A stretch of DNA of 11,232 bases from Candidatus Scatomorpha stercorigallinarum (lineage in GTDB: Bacteria > Bacillota_A > Clostridia > Oscillospirales > Oscillospiraceae): assembly GCA_018713375.1 (NCBI GenBank), contig DVOV01000004.1, positions 1 to 11,232 on the forward strand, written 5' to 3'. The notes under the pieces are model-generated. The model ran no database searches. It was given only the letters and a program-made list of their open reading frames with translations, and was not told the DNA's origin. Shown one piece after another: positions 1 through 7,329 of the stretch (position 1 is the first letter of the stretch; every line of letters starts with the position of its first letter). The position numbers and the translations under genes are program-made.

Positions 1-31
1 TTTGGAACGTTCTGCTTGTCGCGGCGTTATT

Positions 32-284
32 GGGGGCTCCGCCCCCTTGCCCCCGGGCTTCTGCGCGGCAGTGCCGCGAGCGAAGCGAAGCAATGCACGG
101 CCGTCTGCGTACAAAGCCATTCGATGACGGGATGACCACCTGCGACACGCAAAAAGCCCTAAAAGACAGCTCCCGCCTACGACGCGCACCAAAGCGTTTT
201 TCTTTGGGGCGCCACTCCCGTTTCTTTGGGCAAGACCAAAGAAATGGGGTGGCACGTGGGGGCCGCAGGGGCCTTTGCCCCTGC
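32..284. repeat. Hairpin-rich, probably non-coding element upstream of fbp
   Basis: No credible gene is seen in the first 298 bases. The stretch holds a series of perfect inverted repeats: GGGGGC/GCCCCC at 32-46, CGCGGC/GCCGCG at 64-78, CCAAAG/CTTTGG at 189-207, a long compound hairpin at 211-253, and GCAGGGGC/GCCCCTGC at 265-284. A reading frame stays open through it and joins fbp in frame. However, its translation is basic, low-complexity and unlike any FBPase N-terminus, and the fbp promoter lies downstream of it. Such hairpin-dense blocks often turn out to be dispersed intergenic repeats or non-autonomous element remnants. That identity is inference, since only one copy is visible here. 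Confidence 0.45.
211..253. repeat. Long imperfect hairpin (about 18 bp stem, 6-base loop)
   Basis: The core is TTTCTTTGG (221-229) and CCAAAGAAA (236-244) around the loop 230-235. The stem extends outward through a G-T wobble (220/245), CCC/GGG (217-219/246-248), a single bulged T (216), and GCCAC/GTGGC (211-215/249-253). There is no U-tract on either side, so it is not an ordinary intrinsic terminator. A related CCAAAG...CTTTGG pair lies just upstream at 189-207. Confidence 0.7.
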
Positions 285-298
285 ATCCCACTTAACAG

Positions 299-327
299 TT
301 GCCAAGCCCCGTTGCAGATGATAAGAT
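299..327 (+). promoter_or_regulatory. Predicted sigma-A promoter of fbp
   Basis: The -35 box is TTGCCA (299-304) and the -10 box is TAAGAT (322-327), with a 17-base spacer. The bases before the -10 read TGA, giving an extended -10 (TGATAAGAT). Transcription would begin near 334, leaving a leader of about 23 bases that holds the ribosome binding site. This position rules out any fbp start codon upstream of about 334. Confidence 0.65.
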
Positions 328-342
328 ATCTTCAGCAAACGC

Positions 343-347
343 GGAGG
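343..347 (+). promoter_or_regulatory. Ribosome binding site that fixes the fbp start
   Basis: GGAGG lies 9 bases before the ATG at 357. No comparable site precedes the earlier in-frame starts at 30-300. Confidence 0.75.
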
Positions 348-356
348 TGCGGGAAA

Positions 357-2240
357 ATGGGCGATCTTACGCGCGAATATCTTGAACTGCTTTCGGAGAA
401 ATATCCCAACGAGCCGGCTGTGTGTTCGGAGCTCATCAAGCTGCGCTCGGTGCTCTCGCTGCCCAAGGGCACGGAGCACTTCATCAGCGACCTGCACGGC
501 GAATACGCCGCCGTGCGGCACATATTGAACAACTGCTCGGGCGTCATACTGGAGAAGGTGCGCCGGCTTTTCGGCGATACGCTGGGCGAGGAGCGCTGCC
601 ACGCGCTGTGCTCGGTCATCTACTACCCGCCGGAGGCGCTCAACGCCCTGCGCGAGCGCGGCGAGCTGACGGATGAGCGTTTGCGCGAGACGCTGGAGAG
701 CCTGCGCACATTGGCGGAGACCCTCTCCAGCAAGTACACGCGCGGCTATGTCCGCCGGCGGATGCCGGAGGAGTGGGCCTTCGTGCTCGACGAGCTGCTG
801 CACCTGCAGCGCGACGAGGACGCCAACCAGCTGCGCTATCACGACGCGCTGGTGAGCTCCGTCATCGCCTCCGGCGCGGCGGAGCAGGTCATCGCCGCCC
901 TGGCCGCGCTGATAAAGCGCCTGGCCGTGGAGCGCCTGCACGTGGTGGGCGACATCTTCGACCGCGGCAGCGAGCCGGCGCGCATCGTGGAGCTGCTGAT
1001 GGAGCGCGGCGCGCTGGACATCCAGTGGGGCAACCACGACATCCTCTGGCTGGGCGCGGCGGCGGGCTCGCCCGCCTGCATCTTCACAGTGCTGCGCATC
1101 ACGCTTGAATACGGCAACGAGACCACCCTCGAGCGCCGCTACGGCGTCTCCCTGCGGCCGCTGGTGGACTTCGCCGGCGCGGTGTACGGCTCGCGCGACA
1201 AGCGCACGGTCATCCACGCGCTCTCCGTGCTCGGCTTCAAGCTGGAGGGCCAGGTCATCCGCCGCCACCCCGGCTACGGCATGGACGACCGGCTGATGCT
1301 CGACCGCGTGGACTTCGCCGCCGGCACGGTGCGCCTGGACACGGGCGCCTATCCGCTGACGCGCTGCGACTTCCCCACCATCGACCCCGCCGGCGACCGC
1401 TACGCCCTGACGGAGGCCGAAGCCGCGCTGGTGGAGGAATACGTCTCCGCCTTCCGCGAGAGCCAGCCTTTGCGCCGGCACATGGACTTCATCTATCAGA
1501 ACGGCAGCACCTATCTCTGCTGCAACGGCAACCTGCTCTATCACGGCTGCATCCCCATGACGCCGGAGGGCCAGTTCGCCCGCGTGCGCCACGGCGGGAA
1601 GTGGTATTCCGGCCGCGCGCTGATGGACTACGCCGACGCGGTGGTGAAATCCGCCTGGGCCCGGGCGGACGCGGGCGCGCTGGACATGATGTGGTACCTA
1701 TGGTGCGGGCGCAACAGCCCCTTCTCCGGCCGCGAGTTCCACACCTTCGAGCGCGCGATGGTGGCCGACAGGAGCACCTGGGCCGAGCCGCGCAACCCCT
1801 ATTTCGACCTCTGGGAGAGCGAGGCGGCCGTGAAGCTCATCCTCACGGAGTTCGGCCTGGACCCGGAGAGCGGCCACATCATCAACGGCCACACGCCCGT
1901 GAAGGCGAAAAAGGGCGAGAGCCCGGTGAAGGCCGGCGGCCGCCTGTTCATCATCGACGGCGGCTTCTGCAAGGCGTATCAGCCCACCACCGGCATCGCC
2001 GGCTATACGCTCATCTACAATTCGCACGGCATCCGCCTGAAGAGCCACCGGCCCTTCGAGGGCGTGGCCAGGGTGATCGGCGAGAACGCGGACATGGAGA
2101 GCGACAGCGTGGTGGTGGAGAGCTTCCCGCGCCGGCGCTATGTGTCGGACACGGACGAGGGCGCGGTCATCGGCCGGCGCATCGAGGCGCTGGAGCGGCT
2201 GCTCGCGCTCTACCGCAGCGGCGAGATGCAGCAGCGGTAA
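357..2240 (+). CDS. fbp: Fructose-1,6-bisphosphatase class III
   Basis: This cytoplasmic enzyme hydrolyses fructose 1,6-bisphosphate to fructose 6-phosphate in gluconeogenesis. The product is 627 residues, close to the 640-670 usual for the class III family of Bacillota. It carries the metallophosphatase signature in order: SDLHGE (44-49), GDIFDRG (198-204), GNHD (225-228), LYHG with His396, NGHTPVK (510-516), and IIDGGFCKAYQ (532-542). These supply the Asp, His and Asn metal ligands. The start at 357 is chosen from GGAGG at 343-347 and the promoter at 299-327; the open frame reaches back to 30, but that extension is repeat-derived. No terminator follows the TAA stop, so transcripts probably run through the initiator tRNA gene to the terminator at 2391-2428. 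The family is known to need divalent metal, and the Bacillus enzyme responds to phosphoenolpyruvate and AMP. That control has not been shown for this protein. Confidence 0.96.
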   Translation: MGDLTREYLELLSEKYPNEPAVCSELIKLRSVLSLPKGTEHFISDLHGEYAAVRHILNNCSGVILEKVRRLFGDTLGEERCHALCSVIYYPPEALNALRERGELTDERLRETLESLRTLAETLSSKYTRGYVRRRMPEEWAFVLDELLHLQRDEDANQLRYHDALVSSVIASGAAEQVIAALAALIKRLAVERLHVVGDIFDRGSEPARIVELLMERGALDIQWGNHDILWLGAAAGSPACIFTVLRITLEYGNETTLERRYGVSLRPLVDFAGAVYGSRDKRTVIHALSVLGFKLEGQVIRRHPGYGMDDRLMLDRVDFAAGTVRLDTGAYPLTRCDFPTIDPAGDRYALTEAEAALVEEYVSAFRESQPLRRHMDFIYQNGSTYLCCNGNLLYHGCIPMTPEGQFARVRHGGKWYSGRALMDYADAVVKSAWARADAGALDMMWYLWCGRNSPFSGREFHTFERAMVADRSTWAEPRNPYFDLWESEAAVKLILTEFGLDPESGHIINGHTPVKAKKGESPVKAGGRLFIIDGGFCKAYQPTTGIAGYTLIYNSHGIRLKSHRPFEGVARVIGENADMESDSVVVESFPRRRYVSDTDEGAVIGRRIEALERLLALYRSGEMQQR

Positions 2241-2268
2241 GGTTTGAAAAATAATTTTGCAAGGGGTA

Positions 2269-2300
2269 TTGACTTGCGCGTGGGAGCGTGTTATTATAAT
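2269..2300 (+). promoter_or_regulatory. Predicted promoter of the initiator tRNA gene
   Basis: TTGACT (2269-2274) is followed after 17 bases by TATTAT (2292-2297), overlapping a better hexamer TATAAT (2295-2300) at a 20-base spacing. Transcription would start just before or at the tRNA 5' end (2314). The 28-base gap after the fbp stop codon contains no terminator. Confidence 0.6.
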
Positions 2301-2313
2301 AAGGCTCTCATAT

Positions 2314-2390
<77 letters not shown>

Positions 2391-2391
<1 letters not shown>

Positions 2392-2428
2392 CGTCGGAGC
2401 AAAGTCCGCTTTGCTCCGACGTCTTTTT
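2391..2428 (+). terminator. Intrinsic terminator after tRNA-fMet
   Basis: A perfect 14-bp stem (2391-2404 with 2409-2422), loop TCCG, then C and five Ts (2424-2428). It starts at the last base of the tRNA CCA, and likely ends both the fbp read-through transcript and the tRNA transcript. Confidence 0.88.
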
Positions 2429-2451
2429 ATGCCTACGGCAAAAAAGACGTC
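2418..2451 (+). other. Second hairpin overlapping the tRNA terminator
   Basis: GACGTCTTTTT (2418-2428) can pair with AAAAAGACGTC (2441-2451). The stem continues inward as TGCC/GGCA (2430-2433/2437-2440) with A2429 bulged and loop TAC. It shares 2418-2422 with the descending arm of the terminator, so the two structures exclude each other on the same RNA. Whether this has any function is unknown. The remaining bases to 2524 show nothing recognisable. Confidence 0.5.
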
Positions 2452-2524
2452 ATCCGCCCGCTCCCTTGCTCCTCCTTCCAAAGTTGAACCCGCTTGCGCT
2501 GGGCTTCGGTTTTGTTTACACGCG

Positions 2525-2566
2525 AAAAGCCCTGAGGCGTTTGAATAACGCCTCAGGGCTTTTTTT
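2525..2566. terminator. Bidirectional terminator for the AraC-family gene
   Basis: A perfect 17-bp stem (2525-2541 with 2547-2563) surrounds the loop TGAAT. Seven Ts run at 2560-2566 on the + strand, and four at the far end on the - strand. It lies about 50 bases past the stop codon of the leftward regulator gene and would end that transcript. The stronger U-tract faces rightward and would protect the regulator from read-through coming from fbp and the tRNA. Confidence 0.85.
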
Positions 2567-2613
2567 GCATATCGCGGATGTGGGCTCATCCCGCCCAGGG
2601 CGTGGCGCCGGGG

Positions 2614-3465
2614 CTATTCGGTCAGGACGATGGAGCTGTCCAGCGTGGGGTCGAAGACGGTCTCCTTGCTCACGAGGGCCCGGCGGTTCAGGGAAAAGCC
2701 CGCGGGCAGGCTCTTGGGCGTATAGCCGGTGACCTCCTTAAAAACGCGGTTGAAGTTGCGCAGGGTGTTGAAGCCGCACTGCGACATCAGATTCGCCATG
2801 GTGATGTCCTCCTGCTGCGAGAGCAGCTCGATGGCGCGGTCTACCCGCAGCAGATTCATGTATTGGGAAAAGGTGAGGCCGGTCATGCGCTTGAAGTAAC
2901 GGGAAAAATAGGCCTCCGACATGTTCATGAACGAGGCGGCCTCCTCAAAGCTGTATTCATCGTAGTGCTGCTCCAACAGAACGAGAAGCTGGTTGTAGTG
3001 GGTGAGGGTCGGCTGGGCCGTGTGCGCGCCGTCCTCCAGCTCCTCGCCGCGGAAGATGTCCGCCAGCAGGGAGAGGATGATGGCGTTCATTTTTTCGGCG
3101 TAAAAGGGCCGCTTCTTTTGATATTCTGCGTTCAGCTCGTTCATGCGCTGGCAGGCGTTGTAGCGGTCCGGAAAGACCGGGTTTTTCAGGCGGTCGTTGG
3201 TGCGGAGCAGCCCGCCGAACTGCGCGACCGTGATGCGGCTGTCCGCCGAACTGCGGATGCTGTGTACGGTCTCCCGCTGGAAAAAGACGCAGCTGTTTTC
3301 GCCCAGCGTATATGTAACGCCGTCCAGCATGACTTCGGCGGAGCCGCGCTGGCAGACGGCCAGCTCATTTTCGAAATGCCAGTGGGCGACATTGTGTAGA
3401 TTTTTGTACGACTGCACCCAAACTTGTACGTCTCCGTCAAAGAGGCGGCGCTCCTGCTTTGCCAT
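2614..3465 (-). CDS. AraC-family transcriptional regulator
   Basis: A 283-residue DNA-binding protein. The N-terminal half is a cupin-like sensor: HWHFENE (28-34), typical of AraC proteins that bind small sugars, followed by beta-strand-rich sequence to about 85. The C-terminal half (about 160-255) is the twin helix-turn-helix domain. The first helix-turn-helix lies around SFEEAASFMNMSEAYFSRYF (172-191) and the second around 221-253, ending in the family motif GYTPKSL (247-253). A tail of about 30 residues follows. The start at 3465 is supported by GGAGG 8 bases upstream and a promoter at 3488-3516; an in-frame start at 3537 would lie upstream of that promoter. The gene is divergent from the hydrolase at 3734 and lies upstream of the arabinose operon. 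It may therefore control either or both, but target and ligand cannot be read from the sequence. It is too divergent in its sensor half to call it AraC itself. Confidence 0.93.
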   Translation of the reverse strand: MAKQERRLFDGDVQVWVQSYKNLHNVAHWHFENELAVCQRGSAEVMLDGVTYTLGENSCVFFQRETVHSIRSSADSRITVAQFGGLLRTNDRLKNPVFPDRYNACQRMNELNAEYQKKRPFYAEKMNAIILSLLADIFRGEELEDGAHTAQPTLTHYNQLLVLLEQHYDEYSFEEAASFMNMSEAYFSRYFKRMTGLTFSQYMNLLRVDRAIELLSQQEDITMANLMSQCGFNTLRNFNRVFKEVTGYTPKSLPAGFSLNRRALVSKETVFDPTLDSSIVLTE

Positions 3466-3473
3466 TTTGTACA

Positions 3474-3478
3474 CCTCC
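3474..3478 (-). promoter_or_regulatory. Ribosome binding site of the AraC-family gene
   Basis: GGAGG on the - strand, 8 bases ahead of the ATG at 3465. It decides this start over the longer frame. Confidence 0.8.
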
Positions 3479-3487
3479 GCTGTAGAT

Positions 3488-3516
3488 GTTATAGCACTTT
3501 CACGGCGGAAGGTCAA
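3488..3516 (-). promoter_or_regulatory. Sigma-A promoter of the AraC-family gene
   Basis: On the - strand TTGACC (3516-3511) and TATAAC (3493-3488) are separated by exactly 17 bases. The leader is only about 15-20 bases long. The -35 box is part of the inverted repeat at 3511-3556, so a protein bound there would affect this promoter. Confidence 0.75.
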
Positions 3517-3556
3517 TAAATGTCCATAACGCGGCAAGCGAATTCTTTCATTGACC
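3511..3556. promoter_or_regulatory. Inverted repeat spanning both divergent -35 boxes (candidate operator)
   Basis: GGTCAATAAATG (3511-3522) and CTTTCATTGACC (3545-3556) match in 10 of 12 positions as an inverted repeat, with 22 bases between. Each half contains a TTGACC -35 box, one for the leftward regulator and one for the rightward hydrolase. Half of this symmetry is expected from two identical -35 boxes facing apart. The matches outside the hexamers are what suggest a binding site, possibly for the regulator itself. Confidence 0.45.
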
Positions 3557-3580
3557 GAGCAAATAGTATATATTCTAAAT
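3551..3580 (+). promoter_or_regulatory. Possible promoter of the alpha/beta hydrolase gene
   Basis: TTGACC (3551-3556) has weak -10 candidates in the A+T-rich stretch at 3571-3581, for example TCTAAA at a 17-base spacing (3574-3579). The poor -10 would fit a promoter that needs an activator. The transcript would carry a leader of about 150 bases. Confidence 0.4.
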
Positions 3581-3627
3581 TAAATTAGATGAGTTTTTTG
3601 TGCACAAAAGCAACAAAAGCGCGCTTT
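3574..3627. promoter_or_regulatory. Cluster of palindromes in the hydrolase leader (candidate operators)
   Basis: Three symmetric sites lie in a row: an imperfect TCTAA...TTAGA (3574-3589), a perfect 14-bp palindrome TTTTGTGCACAAAA (3596-3609), and a perfect 12-bp palindrome AAAGCGCGCTTT (3616-3627). They sit at and just after the predicted start of transcription, where a repressor would act. A short GC hairpin GGGCC/GGCCC follows at 3653-3665. No known riboswitch is recognised in the leader. Confidence 0.4.
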
Positions 3628-3733
3628 ACGATCAAGGGCTGACAACGCGGCAGGGCCCGCGGCCCAAGATGAAAGGAGAGCTGGGAGAGAACGTAAGAAA
3701 AGCGACTGAAACTAAAGTGAGGAGGAATTTGAA

Positions 3734-5608
3734 GTGAAAAAGAAAACGAAAATGAAACGGTTTTGGCTTCTGGTCTCAATAGCCCTGATCATCATCAGCA
3801 TCTTGGGCGCGTCGTTCGTGCAAACTTCCGGATGGAGCGTGGAAGTCGGCGAGATCGAACTGGTCGTTGGCGACGGATCAAACTTGTATGCGCGGATATT
3901 TATCCCAAAGTCTGCCAGCGCGGACAACAAGCTCCCGCTTATCATCGCGCAGCACGGCAGCCAGCACAACCTTGAGATGCAGGATATGAACTATGTGGAA
4001 CTGTCGCGCCGCGGCTATGTGGTGATCGCGGGCGACGCGTTCCGCCACGGCCATTCATCGCCCGGCGGCTTCTTCGACGCCGCAGACGGCATGGCCAACG
4101 TCCGCTATCTGGTCGAGTACGCGTGCGACAACCTCTCGTGCATAGACACGGAGAAGATAGGCCTTGTGGGCCACTCCATGGGCGCGTCCATCGTTTCGAC
4201 TACGCTGCAGTACTATGTGGAGCAGGAGGCGCGCGGCCTTGGCGAAAACAAGATCGCGGCTGTCCTGGAGATCGGTTACGACCCGGCGTATGAGCCGTAT
4301 ACCTTTGAGGGCGTTGACGAGCCGGTCATTGCCGACGCCGACTGGGGCGTGATCGCCGGCAAATACGACGAGTACTTCTTCCGTCAGCCGGATGCCGGCA
4401 ACGACCCGGCGCGCATCCTGGAGAGCCAGGCGGCCCTTGATTTCGTACGGCAGGTGGACCCGTCGGCTGAAGGGCCGGTGGAAGACGGGAAGTATTACAG
4501 CGGCGAGGTGAACGGGGAGGAATACCTGCGCGTCTACTATCAGAACCCGGAGATCCATCCCCAGAACGTCTTTTCGACCAAAACTTCCCATGACGTGATC
4601 GAGTTCTTCTACACGTCCCTTGGCGTTCCCAACGGTTTCGAGTATATCGGCCCTGACAACCAGGTCTGGTACTGGAAACAGATATTCAACGGCATAGGGC
4701 TGGTCGGCATCCTGATGTTCCTGTTCCCCTTCGCCAGCCTGGTGATGGACGCCGTCCCGTTCTTCTCCACGCTCAAGAGCAATGTTGCCCTGCCCCCGGC
4801 GCCCGCGCTGAATACGACGAAGAAGAAGCTGGTGTTCTGGGGCGGATACGTGATCTGTATGTTGCTTCCCGCGGCGCTTGCGATGCCGGTGATGCATTAT
4901 TGGGTGGGCAAGGAATCCTTCACCCCCGGCACGGTGACCAAGTGGTTCGGCGAGGGCACCACGACGGAGATCGCCGTTTGGGCCATCGTCTCCGCAGTGT
5001 GCATCCTGGGCGTGTCCCTGCTCTCGTACCTCCTGTTCAGCAAGAAGTATGGGATGAAGCTCGACGGCTGGGGATATAAGATCTCCGTCGGCAACTTCTT
5101 CAAGAGCCTGCTGCTCGCGTTCATGACCTTCCTGGCGGCTTACCTCATACTCTTCGTGGCGGACTTCTTCTTCAATGTGGACTTCCGCTTCTGGCTGATC
5201 GCGATGAGGACGTTCAACTCGAACAAGTTCCTATACTGGCTGGCCTACGTCCCCGCCTTCATCATCTTCTACCTGGTCAATTCCCTCATGGTGAACGGCT
5301 GCAACCGTGTGGAGGGGATGCCGGACTGGCTGGTGACTGTCATCAGCTGCATCGCGAACTCCCTGGGGCTGGCCATGCTGCTCTCCATCCAGTACATCGT
5401 CTATTCGCAGACCGGCACCTTCGTGTTCAACGCGATGCGTACGCACAACCTCTTCCCGTTCCTGGTGCTTGTCCCTGTGGGCACGATAATCACGCGCCGC
5501 TATTTCAAGGAGACCGGCAATATCTACCTCGGCTCCTTCACGATCGCGATGCTGTACACCATGATGCAGGTGACACAGGTCGCCATGAATGTGGGCCTGA
5601 TCCAGTGA
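3734..5608 (+). CDS. Membrane-anchored alpha/beta hydrolase with a multi-spanning C-terminal domain
   Basis: A 624-residue protein of unknown substrate. It starts at GTG, 8 bases after AGGAGG (3720-3725). A basic N-terminus and one hydrophobic helix (about 10-30) form a signal anchor. An alpha/beta hydrolase domain follows (about 40-310), with an HG oxyanion motif (74-75), the nucleophile elbow GHSMG with Ser148, and likely acid Asp212 and His286. The rest holds about eight more membrane helices (roughly 319-340, 367-388, 413-435, 456-479, 498-520, 533-556, 573-587, 598-620). Positive clusters (KKK 363-365, KK 437-438, RRYFK 588-592) fall in alternate loops. By the positive-inside rule this puts the hydrolase domain outside the cytoplasm. 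Its place between an AraC-type regulator and the arabinose genes suggests release of an ester or similar group from an external compound, but this is a guess. It could equally be a cell-envelope esterase or a peptidase-like serine hydrolase. Confidence 0.88.
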   Translation: MKKKTKMKRFWLLVSIALIIISILGASFVQTSGWSVEVGEIELVVGDGSNLYARIFIPKSASADNKLPLIIAQHGSQHNLEMQDMNYVELSRRGYVVIAGDAFRHGHSSPGGFFDAADGMANVRYLVEYACDNLSCIDTEKIGLVGHSMGASIVSTTLQYYVEQEARGLGENKIAAVLEIGYDPAYEPYTFEGVDEPVIADADWGVIAGKYDEYFFRQPDAGNDPARILESQAALDFVRQVDPSAEGPVEDGKYYSGEVNGEEYLRVYYQNPEIHPQNVFSTKTSHDVIEFFYTSLGVPNGFEYIGPDNQVWYWKQIFNGIGLVGILMFLFPFASLVMDAVPFFSTLKSNVALPPAPALNTTKKKLVFWGGYVICMLLPAALAMPVMHYWVGKESFTPGTVTKWFGEGTTTEIAVWAIVSAVCILGVSLLSYLLFSKKYGMKLDGWGYKISVGNFFKSLLLAFMTFLAAYLILFVADFFFNVDFRFWLIAMRTFNSNKFLYWLAYVPAFIIFYLVNSLMVNGCNRVEGMPDWLVTVISCIANSLGLAMLLSIQYIVYSQTGTFVFNAMRTHNLFPFLVLVPVGTIITRRYFKETGNIYLGSFTIAMLYTMMQVTQVAMNVGLIQ

Positions 5609-5665
5609 AGGGCGGCTTTACGCACCGGCGTGTTCACAGAAAATAGCAAAACATAGCGAAGCCAT

Positions 5666-5707
5666 AAGGCGCGGCAGAAACGAGATGGTTTCCACCGCGC
5701 CTTTTTT
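5666..5707 (+). terminator. Intrinsic terminator between the hydrolase gene and the arabinose operon
   Basis: AAGGCGCGG (5666-5674) pairs with CCGCGCCTT (5695-5703), with an inner GAAAC/GTTTC extension and Ts at 5702-5707. The first bases of the ribulokinase ribosome binding site follow only about 16 bases later. Positions 5609-5665 hold no gene or clear promoter. Confidence 0.8.
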
Positions 5708-5736
5708 AAATTCGGGTCTGCGAAGGAGATGATAAA

Positions 5737-7317
5737 ATGTCAAACGCGTTGAAACTGGAAAACACGGCCCTCGGCCTGGAGCTGGGCTCCACGCGCATCA
5801 AGGCGGTGCTCATCGGGCCGGGCCACGCGGTGCTGGCCGCGGGCGCGCACGACTGGGAAAACCGCCTTGAGGACGGATACTGGACATACAGTCTGGACGA
5901 CGTGTGGGCGGGCGTGCAGGACGCATATGCAAAGCTGGCGGCGGAGTTCGCGGGAAAGTACGGCATGCCGCTCACGTCGGTGGGCGCCATGGGCGTCTCG
6001 GCCATGATGCACGGCTACCTGCCGTTTGACGCGGCCGGCGGGCAGCTCGCGCCCTTCCGCACATGGCGCAATACGACGACGGGGACCGCGGCGGCGCGGC
6101 TTACAGAGCTGCTGGGCTTCAATATCCCCCAGCGGTGGAGCGTGGCGCACCTTTACCAGGCCATGCTGAACGGCGAGGCCCATGTGAAGGACATAGCGTT
6201 TCTCACCACGCTGGCGGGATATGTGCACTGGCGGCTCACGGGCGAAAAGGTGCTGGGCGTGGGGGAGGCCTCGGGCATGTTCCCCATCGACAGCGCATCG
6301 TGCGCCTATGACGGGGCGATGCTGGCGAAATTCGACGCCCTGGCGCAGGATATGCCCTGGCGGCTGGCGGACATCCTGCCGCGCGTGCTGCGGGCGGGAG
6401 AAGCCGCCGGCGCGCTGACGGCGGAGGGCGCCCGCCTGCTGGACCCGAGCGGCGCATTGCGCCCCGGCGTGCCGCTGTGCCCGCCGGAGGGCGACGCGGG
6501 CACGGGCATGGCCGCAACGGACAGCGTGGCCCCGCGCACGGGCAACGTGTCGGCGGGCACGTCGGTGTTCGCCATGCTCGTGCTGGAAAAACCGCTTTCA
6601 AAGGTCTATCCGGAGATCGACATGGTCACGACGCCGGCGGGCGCGCCGGTGGCCATGGTCCACTGCAATACCTGCACCTCGGACCTAGACGCCTGGGTGA
6701 AGCTACTGGGGGAGATGGCCGCGGCGGCCGGCGCGCCGCTGGCAAAGACGGCGCTTTACGACCTGTTCTATGAAAAGGCCCTGGAAGGTGAAGCGGACTG
6801 CGGCGGCCTCGTGAGCTACAATTACTATTCCGGCGAGCCGGTGACGGGCCTGGCCGAGGGCCGCCCCCTGATGGTGCGCCGCCCGGACGCGCGCCTTACG
6901 CTGGCAAACCTGGCGCGCGTGCAGCTCTATGCGGCCATGGCCACGCTGAAGCTGGGCATGGATATCCTCTTTGAGGGCGAGGGCGTGCGGCTGGACACGC
7001 TGCTGGGCCATGGCGGGCTGTTCAAGACGCCCGTTGTGGGCCAGCGGCTGCTGGCGGGTGCGCTGGGCGTGCCCGTTGCCGTGATGGAGACGGCCGGCGA
7101 GGGCGGCCCCTGGGGCATGGCGCTGCTGGCGGCGTATATGCTGGAAAAGCGGCCCGGCGAGACGCTGGAGCAATATCTGGCGAACAGGGTGTTCGCGGAC
7201 GCCAAAGGCACCGTCCAGCGCCCGCGGGAGGAGGACTGCGCGGGCTTTGCACGGTTCATGGAGGACTACAAAACGGGCCTCGCGGTGGAGCGAGCCGCAG
7301 TGGAGGCCCTGCGGTAA
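5737..7317 (+). CDS. FGGY-family carbohydrate kinase, probable L-ribulokinase
   Basis: Predicted to phosphorylate L-ribulose to L-ribulose 5-phosphate with ATP, the second step of arabinose use. The 526-residue protein has the two-lobed FGGY kinase plan. The N-terminal phosphate loop is [13 protein letters not shown] (13-25), the substrate region MMHGY (90-94) is followed by FRTWRN (107-112), the catalytic base is probably Asp253 in [19 protein letters not shown] (270-281) contacts phosphate, and [11 protein letters not shown] (422-432) is the adenosine-side motif. The first motif has Glu15 where most FGGY kinases have Asp. The gene has AAGGAG 8 bases before its ATG, and its stop codon overlaps the araA ribosome binding site. 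Function is assigned from its place with araA and araD. A non-orthologous ribulokinase (AraK) is known from Clostridium acetobutylicum, and I cannot tell AraK from AraB without an alignment, so no symbol is given. Xylulokinase is the main alternative. Confidence 0.9.
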   Translation: MSNALKLENTALGLELGSTRIKAVLIGPGHAVLAAGAHDWENRLEDGYWTYSLDDVWAGVQDAYAKLAAEFAGKYGMPLTSVGAMGVSAMMHGYLPFDAAGGQLAPFRTWRNTTTGTAAARLTELLGFNIPQRWSVAHLYQAMLNGEAHVKDIAFLTTLAGYVHWRLTGEKVLGVGEASGMFPIDSASCAYDGAMLAKFDALAQDMPWRLADILPRVLRAGEAAGALTAEGARLLDPSGALRPGVPLCPPEGDAGTGMAATDSVAPRTGNVSAGTSVFAMLVLEKPLSKVYPEIDMVTTPAGAPVAMVHCNTCTSDLDAWVKLLGEMAAAAGAPLAKTALYDLFYEKALEGEADCGGLVSYNYYSGEPVTGLAEGRPLMVRRPDARLTLANLARVQLYAAMATLKLGMDILFEGEGVRLDTLLGHGGLFKTPVVGQRLLAGALGVPVAVMETAGEGGPWGMALLAAYMLEKRPGETLEQYLANRVFADAKGTVQRPREEDCAGFARFMEDYKTGLAVERAAVEALR

Positions 7318-7329
7318 GGAGGAACAGAG

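Noticed and set aside
30..356. N-terminal extension of fbp or a separate small gene
   Set aside because: The sequence is hairpin-rich and lies upstream of the fbp promoter. Its translation matches nothing known of FBPases.
177..1592. A long open frame (471 codons) antisense to fbp
   Set aside because: It is the product of strong third-position GC bias in fbp. Its translation is rich in Ala, Arg, His and Val with no domain, and the + strand gene is certain.
2430..2524. A small gene or RNA between the two terminators
   Set aside because: No ribosome binding site, coding pattern or convincing RNA fold was found beyond the hairpin already listed.
3489..3502. A catabolite-repression (cre) site overlapping the AraC-family gene promoter
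   Set aside because: The - strand TGAAAGTGCTATAA resembles the cre consensus but misses two fixed positions, including part of the central CG. Much of it is simply the promoter -10 region.
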